In this document: piece after piece, positions 5,527-12,463 of the stretch
How the letters are laid out: every line of letters begins with the position of its first letter
Numbering within the stretch: the first letter of the stretch is position 1
From: Aquincola sp.
GTDB taxonomy: Bacteria; Pseudomonadota; Gammaproteobacteria; Burkholderiales; Burkholderiaceae_C
DNA: 12,463 bases
Assembly: GCA_029884035.1 (NCBI GenBank)
Contig: JAOUIM010000062.1
Coordinates: 1-12,463, forward strand
Direction of reading: 5' to 3'
The notes under the pieces: model-generated
Seen by the model: the letters and a program-made list of their open reading frames with translations, nothing else
Told to the model about the DNA's origin: nothing
Database searches by the model: none
Position numbers and translations under genes: made by a program

Positions 5527-7491
5527 ATGGAACCGAAATCCAACAGCTGGGAATTCTGCGAGAAGCCCGAGATCGTCGTCCACGAGACCGACTTGCTGGT
5601 CATCGGTGGCGGCATGGCCGCGTGCGGGGCGGTGTTCGAGGCCGACCGCTGGGCCACGCCACAGGGCTTGCGCATCACGATGGTGGACAAGGCAGCCACC
5701 GACCGAAGCGGTGCGGTGGCCCAGGGGCTGTCCGCCATCAACACGTATCTCGGCGAGAACCCGGTCGATGAGTACGTGCGCTACGTGCGCAAGGACCTCA
5801 TGGGGATCATCCGCGAAGACCTGGTCTACGACCTCGGACGCCTCGTCGACGACTCGGTTCACCTGTTCGAGGAGTGGGGCCTGCCGGTCTGGAAGACCGC
5901 CGAAGACGGGAAGTCGCTCGATGGCGCGACCGGCAAGCGCTCCGCGCCGCTGCTCAAGGACGGCGGCAAGCCAGTGCGCTCCGGACGCTGGCAGATCATG
6001 ATCAACGGCGAGTCCTACAAGGTCATCGTCGCCGAAGCGGCCAAGCGGGCGCTGGAGAACAACCGCCAGGCGACCGGCATGGCGCAGAACCACTTCGAAC
6101 GCGTCTTCGTCGTGAAGCTGCTGACCGACGCGAACGATCCCAAGCGGATTGCAGGCGCCGTGGGATTCAGCGTGCGCGAGAAGAAGCTCTACGTCTTCAA
6201 GTGCAAGTCCGCCCTGCTGGTCGCCGGCGGTTGCGTCAATGTCTTCAAGACGCGCTCCACAGGCGAGGGCCAGGGCCGCGCCTGGTTCCCAGTGTGGAAC
6301 TCGGGGTCCACCTATGCGATGGCGGCCGAAGTCGGCGCGGAGCTCACGATGATGGAGAACCGCTTCGTGCCGGCGCGATTCAAGGACGGCTACGGTCCGG
6401 TCGGTGCGTGGTTCCTGCTGTTCAAGGCCAAGGCCACCAACGCGCTCGGCGAGGACTACACAGAAACCAACAAGGAGGAAGCGCGCAAGCACTACGGCGA
6501 CTATGTCGACAGCATGGGCACCTGCATGCGCAACCACCTGATGATCATGGACATGAAGGCCGGCAAGGGTCCGATCAAGATCCACACCGACGTGGCCATG
6601 AAGAAGCTGGCCGAGACCATGACGCCCAAGGAGATCAAGCATCTCGAAGCGGAGGCGTGGGAGGACTTCCTCGACATGACCATCGCACAGGCCGGGGTCT
6701 GGGCCGCGAACAACATGGAGCCGGAGAAGGTGCCCTCGGAACTGATGCCCTCGGAGCCGTACCTGCTCGGCTCGCACGCCGGCTGCGCGGGCATCTGGGT
6801 CAGCGGACCCGAGGACTTCGGGCCGGCGGAATACCACTGGGGCTACAACCGCATGACCACCGTCAAGGGGCTGTTCACCGCCGGCGACGGGGTGGGGGCC
6901 TCGGGGCACAAGTTCTCCTCAGGCTCGCACGCCGAAGGCCGGCTCGCCGGCAAGAACATGGTGGCGTTCCTGATGGACCACAAGGACACGCCGGCCTTCA
7001 AGGAGGACGCCGAGGATCTGGCGAAGGAAGTGTTCATGCCCATGGAGACATGGGGCAAGTACAGCAAGTACTCGACCGACCCCAACATCAACCCGCACTA
7101 CATCCGGCCGCAGATGCTGCAAAAGCGCCTGCAGAAGTGCATGGACGAATACGCCGGTGGTGTGTCCACGTGGTACATGTCCAGCGCCTCCTTGCTGGAC
7201 GAGGGTTTCAAGTATCTGGATCTGATCAAGGAGGACTCGCTGCACATGTGCGCGGAGAACCTGCACGAGCTTCTGCGCGCATGGGAGAACTACCACCGGG
7301 TCCTCGCCGCCGAGGCTCACGCTCGGCACATGCGGTTCCGCGAAGAGACCCGGTACCCGGGCTACTACTACCGCGGCGACCATCTGGCGATCGACGACGA
7401 GAACTGGAAGTGCTTCGTCAATTCGGTCTACGACCGGCAGACCAAGACCTGGAACGTGTTCAAGCGACCGTACCATCAACTGGTGTCCTGA
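5527..7491 (+). CDS. aprA: Adenylylsulfate reductase alpha subunit AprA
   Basis: A 654-residue FAD-containing catalytic subunit of APS reductase, from the fumarate-reductase flavoprotein superfamily. The dinucleotide-binding motif VIGGGMAACG is at residues 25-34; further family blocks are GAVAQGLSAINTYLGENP, NRFVPARFKDGYGPVGAW (about 278-295), NHLMIMDMKAGKGPIKIHTD and SGHKFSSGSHAEGRLAG (about 459-475). The C-terminus ends in the typical FKRPYHQLVS. It binds sulfite and AMP (or APS) and passes electrons to AprB. The ATG at 5527 is chosen because GGAG at 5511-5514 lies upstream and the protein then begins MEPKSNSWEF; a TTG at 5509 would add six residues and overlap that ribosome-binding site. 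Full length and undamaged, in contrast to the sat remnant upstream. Co-occurrence with QmoABC instead of AprM fits the apr lineage known from Thiobacillus and green sulfur bacteria. Confidence 0.97.
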   Translation: MEPKSNSWEFCEKPEIVVHETDLLVIGGGMAACGAVFEADRWATPQGLRITMVDKAATDRSGAVAQGLSAINTYLGENPVDEYVRYVRKDLMGIIREDLVYDLGRLVDDSVHLFEEWGLPVWKTAEDGKSLDGATGKRSAPLLKDGGKPVRSGRWQIMINGESYKVIVAEAAKRALENNRQATGMAQNHFERVFVVKLLTDANDPKRIAGAVGFSVREKKLYVFKCKSALLVAGGCVNVFKTRSTGEGQGRAWFPVWNSGSTYAMAAEVGAELTMMENRFVPARFKDGYGPVGAWFLLFKAKATNALGEDYTETNKEEARKHYGDYVDSMGTCMRNHLMIMDMKAGKGPIKIHTDVAMKKLAETMTPKEIKHLEAEAWEDFLDMTIAQAGVWAANNMEPEKVPSELMPSEPYLLGSHAGCAGIWVSGPEDFGPAEYHWGYNRMTTVKGLFTAGDGVGASGHKFSSGSHAEGRLAGKNMVAFLMDHKDTPAFKEDAEDLAKEVFMPMETWGKYSKYSTDPNINPHYIRPQMLQKRLQKCMDEYAGGVSTWYMSSASLLDEGFKYLDLIKEDSLHMCAENLHELLRAWENYHRVLAAEAHARHMRFREETRYPGYYYRGDHLAIDDENWKCFVNSVYDRQTKTWNVFKRPYHQLVS

Positions 7492-7545
7492 CGGCGCACG
7501 CCGCTGTCCCATGCGCATCGCTCGTCTCGTGACGCGCCCTCTGCC

Positions 7546-8802
7546 ATGACCGCACAAGCCCATCCGATCCTGGTGGTCGGCGGCGGTGTCAGCGGGATCA
7601 CGGCGGCCCTGGAGGCCGCGGAGACCGGCCACGACGTCGTGTTGGTCGAGAAGGGTCCGTCGCTCGGCGGCCGGGTGGCGGCGTTCCACCAATACTTCCC
7701 CAAGCTGTGCCCGCCCACGTGCGGCCTGGAGGTCAACTACCAGCGGCTGCGGCGCAACCGCAGGATCCAGGTCCACACCGGTACCGAGGTCGCGGCGATC
7801 TCCGGCGCGGCGGGCGACTTCACTGTGCGGCTGGTGAAGTCGCCCCCGTACGTGAACCGCAACTGCGTCCTGTGCGACCTGTGCACACCGGCGTGCCCCG
7901 TCGACGTTCCGAGCACGCACGACTTCGGGATGAAGACCGTCAAGGCGATCCACCTGCCGCACCGAATGGCCTGGCCGCCTCGCTACGTGATCGAGCGGAA
8001 CCACTGTCCGTCCGGCTGTGCACGGTGTGCCGAAGCCTGCCCTTACGGCGCGGTGGACCTGGCGATGGCGCCCCGCGAGGTCGAGGTCCATGCGGCCTCC
8101 ATCGTGGTCGCCACCGGATGGCGGCCCTACGACGCACGCAAGCTGACCCGCCTCGGGTTCGGCGCCGATGCGGACGTCATCACCAACGTCATGATGGAAC
8201 GCCTCGCGGCAGCTGACGGCCCCACCGGCGGAGACATCAGGCGTCCTTCCGACGGCCGGAGGGTCGAACGCATCGCGTTCGTCCAGTGCGCGGGTTCCCG
8301 CGACCAGGGGCACCTGCCCTATTGCTCTTCCGTCTGCTGCCTGGCGTCGCTGAAGCAGGCGCAGTACGTCCGAACGGCCAACCCGGCCTCCAAGGCCTAC
8401 GTGTTCTACATCGACATCCGCACGCCGGGAAAGTACGAGGGCTTCTACTCTCGCGCCAAGGCGGACCCGAACATCGAGTTCGTGAACGGCAAGGTGGCCA
8501 AGGTGGAACGCAACCCCGACGGGCAGATGATCGTCGAAGCCGAGGACATCCTGCGCGGCCACAAGATCCAGGTCGCGGTGGACCTGGTGGTGCTCGCCAC
8601 CGGCATGGAGTCCAACCTGAAGGTGGAGGGCCTTGCGGGACTGCCGATCCGGCTCGATGCCGACGGATTCGCATCCGCCCATCTGCAGCCACCGGGGATC
8701 TTCGCGGCCGGCGTGGCCCAGAGCCCGGTCGACGTGAATTCCTCGGTTCAGGAAGCCACCGGCGCCGCGCTCAGGGCGATTCAGGTGCGGCTCGCAACCT
8801 AG
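7546..8802 (+). CDS. qmoA: QmoA, HdrA-like FAD/Fe-S subunit of quinone-interacting oxidoreductase
   Basis: A 418-residue soluble flavoprotein related to heterodisulfide reductase HdrA. An FAD-binding motif ILVVGGGVSGITAALEAA begins near residue 6, followed by VEKGPSLGGR. Cysteines occur as a CPPTC pair (55, 59), as ferredoxin-like sets Cys107/110/113/117 and Cys154/158/161/165, and as the HdrA signature CAGSRD...PYCSSVCC (248, 260, 264, 265). The C-terminal part, GIFAAGVAQSPVD, is the usual FAD-closing segment. With QmoB and QmoC it forms the membrane-bound complex that connects AprBA to the quinone pool; in sulfur oxidisers electrons would flow from AprBA to quinone. The ATG at 7546 has only a weak ribosome-binding site. 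It lies 54 bases after aprA and 15 bases before qmoB, consistent with one operon. Confidence 0.95.
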   Translation: MTAQAHPILVVGGGVSGITAALEAAETGHDVVLVEKGPSLGGRVAAFHQYFPKLCPPTCGLEVNYQRLRRNRRIQVHTGTEVAAISGAAGDFTVRLVKSPPYVNRNCVLCDLCTPACPVDVPSTHDFGMKTVKAIHLPHRMAWPPRYVIERNHCPSGCARCAEACPYGAVDLAMAPREVEVHAASIVVATGWRPYDARKLTRLGFGADADVITNVMMERLAAADGPTGGDIRRPSDGRRVERIAFVQCAGSRDQGHLPYCSSVCCLASLKQAQYVRTANPASKAYVFYIDIRTPGKYEGFYSRAKADPNIEFVNGKVAKVERNPDGQMIVEAEDILRGHKIQVAVDLVVLATGMESNLKVEGLAGLPIRLDADGFASAHLQPPGIFAAGVAQSPVDVNSSVQEATGAALRAIQVRLAT

Positions 8803-8817
8803 GAAGGAAGCCACGCC

Positions 8818-10953
8818 ATGGCAGGCAAGACGGGCGTCTACATCTGCACCGGGTGCGACATCGGCAATGCGACCGACGTGGCCGCGCTGCAGAAGGTCGT
8901 GACGAGCGAGCTCCGGATCGGCGTGTGCAAGACCCATCCTTGCCTGTGCAGCGAACAGGGGGTCAACCTCCTGAAGGACGAGCTGCAGCGCGAGGGGCTC
9001 GACCGGCTGGTGCTGGGCGCCTGCTCATCGCGTTACCACCGGGACACATTCGACTTCGGCCAACAGACGCTGGTCGCCCGGGCCCCGCTTCGCGAGTACG
9101 TCGCCTGGACCCAGCCGCATGGGACCGACGATACGCGGATGATGGCCGCGGACTATCTGCGAATGCATGCCGCGGCCCTCAAGCTGCAGGAGCTGCCCGT
9201 CCCCTTCCGGCAACAGACTGTGAAGACTCTCCTGGTGGTCGGTGGCGGCGTGACGGGCATGACCGCGGCCCTCGAGGCGGCCCGCGCCGGGTATCCGGTG
9301 CACCTGGTGGAAAAGGAGCCGCAGCTGGGCGGTTTCGCGCTCAAGCTGCATCGCCGCACCCCCTGCGCATCGCCGTTCCACTCGACCGAGTCCGCGGCGC
9401 CGGGGGAGCTCGTGCGCGCGGCCGAGAACCATCACGCGATCACCGTCCACAAGTCCAGCCGTGTGGCTTCGATTTCCGGGCAACCCGGGGACTTCAAGGC
9501 GACGCTGGCCGGCAACGCTGGCGAGACGACGGTCGTCGTTGGCGCGATCGTGCTGGCCACCGGCGGCAGGCCCTATGACGCCTCGAAGCTGACGCACCTC
9601 GGCATCGCGCACGACAACGTGATCACCAGCGTCGAGTTCGAGGCCATGGCGGCCACGGGCCGGATCGTGCGCAAGGACGGCAAGCCTGCCCACAGCGTCG
9701 CGTTCATCCAGTGCGCGGGATCGCGGGACGCGAACCACCTGCCGTACTGCTCCTCGTTTTGCTGCACGGTGAGCCTGAAGCAGGCGGGCTACGTGCGGGC
9801 GGCCGGTGGTGATGCGAGAGCCTATGTCATCTACCGGGACATGATCACGCCCGGCCAGTACGAGAACTTCTATCGGGCCACCCAGGCCGACCCGGGTATC
9901 TTCCTCACCAGGGGCGACGTCGCGGCGGTGCACGAGAACCCCGACAAGTCCGTGACGGTGGACGTGGACCACACGCCGCTGGGCGAGAAGATCGCGCTCA
10001 CCGTGGACCTGGTCGTGCTGGCCATCGGCATCGTGCCGTCGACACAGGACGATCCGGTGCTGAACCTGCAGTACCGACAAGGCCCTGCGCTGCCCGACCA
10101 GAAGTACGGCTTCCCGGACTCGCACTTCATCTGCTTCCCCTACGAGACGCAGCGCACCGGCATCTTCACTGCGGGGGCCGTGCACCAGCCGATGGACATG
10201 AACTTCGCCGTCAAGGATGCCGCCGGCGCCGCCCTGAAGGCCATCCAGACGCTGGAGCTGACCGCGGCGGGCATGAAGGTGCACCCGCGGGTCGGCGACG
10301 AGACGGTTCCGCAGTTCCGTCTGGCCCAGTGCACGCAATGCAAGCGTTGCACCGAGGAATGTCCCTTCGGCTCGCTGGACGAGGACGAACGGGGCAACCC
10401 CCGACTCAACGAGACGCGCTGCCGGGGCTGCGGGGTCTGCATGGGCGCCTGCCCCGTGCGCATCATCTCGTTCAAGGACTACAGCACCGACATCGTCGGC
10501 GAGATGATCCGCAGCATCGAGATCCCGGACGAGTTCGCCGAGAAGCCCCGCGTCCTGATCTTCGCGTGCGAGAACGACTCGATCCCGGTGTTCGACATGA
10601 TGGCCCTGCACCGCATCCGGGGCAATCCGTACGTGCGGATCATCCCGCTGCGCTGCCTGGGCGGAACCAACCTGGTGTGGGTATCGGACGCCCTGTCCGT
10701 CGGCTTCGACGGCATCATGTTCATGGGCTGCAAGTACGGCGAGGACTACCAGTGCCATTTCGTCAAGGGCTCCGAGCGCGCGAACACGCGCCTCGCCAAG
10801 GTCCAGGAAACCGTGGGCCGTCTGCAACTGGAGCCCGACCGGATCCGCCAGTACGAGGTGTCGATGAACGATTACGCGAAGGTGGCGACGCTGATCGACG
10901 AATTCGTCGCGGCCCTGGACGCCTTCGGCCCGAATCCGTTCAAGGGCATGTAG
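8818..10953 (+). CDS. qmoB: QmoB, HdrA-like flavoprotein fused to MvhD-type domain
   Basis: A 711-residue HdrA-type protein. The N-terminus has CTGC (10, 13) and a CKTHPCLC cluster (37, 42, 44) as in HdrA. FAD binding begins at VVGGGVTGMTAALEAA (140 onward), and the HdrA motif CAGSRD...PYCSSFCC follows. Two [4Fe-4S] sets are at Cys505/508/511/515 and Cys535/538/541/545. From about residue 578 a domain like the delta subunit of F420-non-reducing hydrogenase (MvhD) follows, with Cys584, Cys613, Cys638 and Cys646 at the expected [2Fe-2S] positions, and ends near PFKGM. This layout is standard for QmoB. A strong Shine-Dalgarno (AGGAAGGAAG, just after the qmoA stop) precedes the ATG. The combination of an HdrA core with an MvhD domain has led others to suggest electron confurcation/bifurcation in Qmo; that is not shown by sequence. 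Confidence 0.96.
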   Translation: MAGKTGVYICTGCDIGNATDVAALQKVVTSELRIGVCKTHPCLCSEQGVNLLKDELQREGLDRLVLGACSSRYHRDTFDFGQQTLVARAPLREYVAWTQPHGTDDTRMMAADYLRMHAAALKLQELPVPFRQQTVKTLLVVGGGVTGMTAALEAARAGYPVHLVEKEPQLGGFALKLHRRTPCASPFHSTESAAPGELVRAAENHHAITVHKSSRVASISGQPGDFKATLAGNAGETTVVVGAIVLATGGRPYDASKLTHLGIAHDNVITSVEFEAMAATGRIVRKDGKPAHSVAFIQCAGSRDANHLPYCSSFCCTVSLKQAGYVRAAGGDARAYVIYRDMITPGQYENFYRATQADPGIFLTRGDVAAVHENPDKSVTVDVDHTPLGEKIALTVDLVVLAIGIVPSTQDDPVLNLQYRQGPALPDQKYGFPDSHFICFPYETQRTGIFTAGAVHQPMDMNFAVKDAAGAALKAIQTLELTAAGMKVHPRVGDETVPQFRLAQCTQCKRCTEECPFGSLDEDERGNPRLNETRCRGCGVCMGACPVRIISFKDYSTDIVGEMIRSIEIPDEFAEKPRVLIFACENDSIPVFDMMALHRIRGNPYVRIIPLRCLGGTNLVWVSDALSVGFDGIMFMGCKYGEDYQCHFVKGSERANTRLAKVQETVGRLQLEPDRIRQYEVSMNDYAKVATLIDEFVAALDAFGPNPFKGM

Positions 10954-11017
10954 AGCGCCTGCCGACGACGAAGCACCCGCGAAAGAGCGCGCGAAAGATG
11001 CCCTCCGGAGTAACACC

Positions 11018-12160
11018 ATGACGGCACGGATTCCGATCCAGGCGGACCTGGGCTTCGTCCGGGCGCTGCTGGGAGCAGGCGCCAGCGATTTGAAGTTCTG
11101 CTATCAGTGTTCGACCTGCACGGCGGTGTGCCCCATCACCCCGGCCGCCTCCCCGTTCCCGCGCAAGGAAATGGTGCAGGCGCAGTTCGGGCTCAAGGAC
11201 CAGCTCGTGTCCAGCCTCGACAGCTGGCTGTGCATGCACTGCAACGACTGCTCGACCCACTGCCCGCGCGGCGCGCGCCCCGGCGACGTGATGAACGTCC
11301 TGCGCGCGCTGAGCATCGAGCACTTCGCCGTGCCACGGATCCTGGCGCGCGCCGCCCGGTCTGTGCCCGGCGTCTTGCTCCTGCTGCTGATCCCCGCCGT
11401 CATCATCGGCGCCGTGATCCTGGGGCTGCACGCTTCCAACGGATACGGATTCCTCGAAGGCGAGATCGCCTACTCGAGGATGCTGCCGGTGCCGGTGGTC
11501 GACGCGATCTTCATCCCGGCGGCGGCCTTCGCGGGCATCACGCTCCTGGTGGCGCTGACGCGCTTCCTGCGCGTGGTCTCGCGCGAGCACCCGCGCACGA
11601 CGCAGGGCGAGCCGCTCGGCCGTGCCGTCGTGGGCGCAGCCGCAGACATCTTCTCGCAGCGCAAGTTCCGGGAGTGCAGCACCAACCGGCCGCGCGCACG
11701 CGCCCACGTCATGGCCATGTATGGCTTCATCGGCCTGTTCATCACCACGACCTTGGTGGCGGTCTTCTACTACCTCCACCGGTTCGGGCTCGACGTCGCA
11801 GTAGGTCCCTATCCCTTCTTCCATCCGATCAAGATGCTCGGCAACGCGAGCGGCACCCTGGTGTTGCTGGGGTGCCTGCTGGTGGTCGTCCGGCGGATGA
11901 CGAAGGAGGAATCGGGGCGCGCGACGCACTTCGACTGGGTCTTCGTCTGGGTTCTGTTCCTTGCGGTGCTGACGGGCTTTCTCGCCCAGGTGCTCCGCGT
12001 GTCGGAGTCGCACCTTCCCGCGTACTCGACGTACTACGTGCACCTCGTATTCGTCTTCTTCCTGGTGGCGTACGCGGGCTACACGAAGATGGCCCACGTT
12101 GTCTTCCGTGCCGCGGCGATGGTGTTCGCCCGCTGGTCCGGGCGCGCGCCGGCAGGATGA
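11018..12160 (+). CDS. qmoC: QmoC, HdrC/HdrE-like membrane subunit
   Basis: A 380-residue fusion of an HdrC-like ferredoxin domain and an HdrE-like membrane cytochrome b domain. Two cluster sets are seen: Cys28/31/34/38 (CYQCSTCTAVCP) and Cys72/75/78/82 (CMHCNDCSTHCP). About six hydrophobic helices follow, near residues 118-138, 161-183, 231-252, 276-291, 305-326 and 340-362. His230, His332, His342 and His360 lie in or next to helices and are candidate heme b ligands. It anchors Qmo in the inner membrane and delivers electrons to the quinone pool. GGAG at 11007-11010 precedes the ATG by 7 bases. The 64-base gap after qmoB contains two copies of GCGAAAGA (10979 and 10991). Its stop codon overlaps an ATG (ATGA, 12157-12160) of the damaged gene downstream. 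Confidence 0.95.
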   Translation: MTARIPIQADLGFVRALLGAGASDLKFCYQCSTCTAVCPITPAASPFPRKEMVQAQFGLKDQLVSSLDSWLCMHCNDCSTHCPRGARPGDVMNVLRALSIEHFAVPRILARAARSVPGVLLLLLIPAVIIGAVILGLHASNGYGFLEGEIAYSRMLPVPVVDAIFIPAAAFAGITLLVALTRFLRVVSREHPRTTQGEPLGRAVVGAAADIFSQRKFRECSTNRPRARAHVMAMYGFIGLFITTTLVAVFYYLHRFGLDVAVGPYPFFHPIKMLGNASGTLVLLGCLLVVVRRMTKEESGRATHFDWVFVWVLFLAVLTGFLAQVLRVSESHLPAYSTYYVHLVFVFFLVAYAGYTKMAHVVFRAAAMVFARWSGRAPAG

Positions 12161-12206
12161 CGGCGGGTGCCGCGAATGCCCTGCCGCTCGGCGGGGCCGA
12201 TGTCCC

Positions 12207-12463
12207 ATGCGTGCAGCGCACGGGCGGTGCCGCCGTCCGGATCAATCACCCGGCAGCCCCAGCGCTGCGCCGGTCTTGCACAACCTCGTGTGCGAAACCA
12301 GCGTCGTGCGCGGGCAGGGAGGCGATACGTTCACCTTCTGCCGCGGTGCCGAGGTACTGATCGCGATCGCGGGCCGCCTGAACAAGCAAGGCCTGAGCCG
12401 GGACGGACCAGCGGCAGTGATTGCCGAGAGCGCCTTGCCCGACCAGAGCGTCGTCTGCGGCAC
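12207..12463 (+). pseudogene. C-terminal half of a tetrapyrrole (uroporphyrinogen-type) methyltransferase, cut by window end
   Basis: The frame from 12207 is open to the window end. From about 12316 its product (TFTFCRGAEVLIAIAGRLNK, QGLSRDGPAAVIAE, LPDQSVVCG) aligns without gaps to the C-terminal half of the CobA encoded at 2796-3602, around TVVIYMG...ERLAAHGL...PAAVV...SDQRVV. The family YMG motif is replaced by CRG. Only about 110 bases separate the qmoC stop from this homologous part, so the N-terminal domain with GAGPGDP and GGDP is absent. A short ORF starting at 12157, overlapping the qmoC stop (ATGA), runs in another frame to 12360 and may be the old start. I read it as a truncated remnant of a second siroheme-pathway gene. 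A genuine short gene with an unknown 3' half outside the window cannot be excluded. Confidence 0.5.

Noticed and set aside
5874..7532. 552-codon + strand open frame inside aprA
   Set aside because: It is an out-of-frame shadow of aprA, Arg/Gly/Gln-rich, with no family signature.
7817..7828. TTCACTGTG, resembling half of the palindrome at 4363-4375
   Set aside because: It is inside the qmoA coding sequence, only one and a half arms match, and the bases are explained by codons.
10979..10998. Direct repeat of GCGAAAGA in the qmoB-qmoC gap
   Set aside because: Only two 8-base copies in a purine-rich stretch; too little to call a repeat element or regulatory site.
6919..11019. Very long antisense open frames (for example 6919-8937 and 9025-11019 on the - strand, also 5383-6909 and 10940-12208)
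   Set aside because: They lie exactly opposite aprA and qmoABC, have His/Arg/Val-rich compositions without recognisable domains, and arise from the GC-rich third-position bias of the real genes.

Overview
This 12.5 kb, GC-rich window holds a sulfur-oxidation island. It carries the 3' end of a reverse-type dissimilatory sulfite reductase (dsr) cluster and a complete aprBA-qmoABC operon, all on the + strand. The gene content and order (dsrP-dsrN-...-dsrR, then cobA, then aprBA with Qmo) are those of a chemo- or phototrophic sulfur-oxidising proteobacterium. The high GC and general protein style suggest a betaproteobacterium (Thiobacillus/Burkholderiales-like), but that placement is inference from memory and not from a search.

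Region 1 (1-3602) is the tail of the dsr operon. It starts with the truncated C-terminal half of the membrane quinone-interacting protein DsrP. DsrN follows (siroheme amidase, makes the siroamide cofactor of DsrAB), then a DsrC-family protein that has lost both redox cysteines, the IscA-like protein DsrR with an unusual cysteine-rich tail, and CobA/SUMT, which commits uroporphyrinogen III to siroheme. Genes are tightly packed. Region 2 (3603-5006) is a 1.4 kb graveyard. A LysR-family regulator lies on the - strand in several frames, and a gutted sulfate adenylyltransferase gene (sat) lies on the + strand. Between them is an intergenic segment that still carries a perfect 13-bp palindrome resembling a LysR-type operator. 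Region 3 (5007-12160) is aprB, aprA, qmoA, qmoB and qmoC, all intact: APS reductase plus its quinone-linked electron-transfer complex. Region 4 (12161-12463) begins immediately after qmoC with what looks like the C-terminal half of a second tetrapyrrole (uroporphyrinogen) methyltransferase, without room for its N-terminal half.

Together the genes describe the cytoplasmic route from stored sulfur to sulfate. DsrAB (outside the window, siroamide made with CobA and DsrN) would give sulfite, AprBA would turn sulfite plus AMP into APS, and QmoABC would pass the electrons to the quinone pool. The last step, APS to sulfate with ATP formation, is normally done by Sat. Here the local sat is dead, so the function must come from elsewhere in the genome, be replaced, or be missing. 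No rRNA, tRNA, CRISPR array, insertion sequence or convincing intrinsic terminator was seen.
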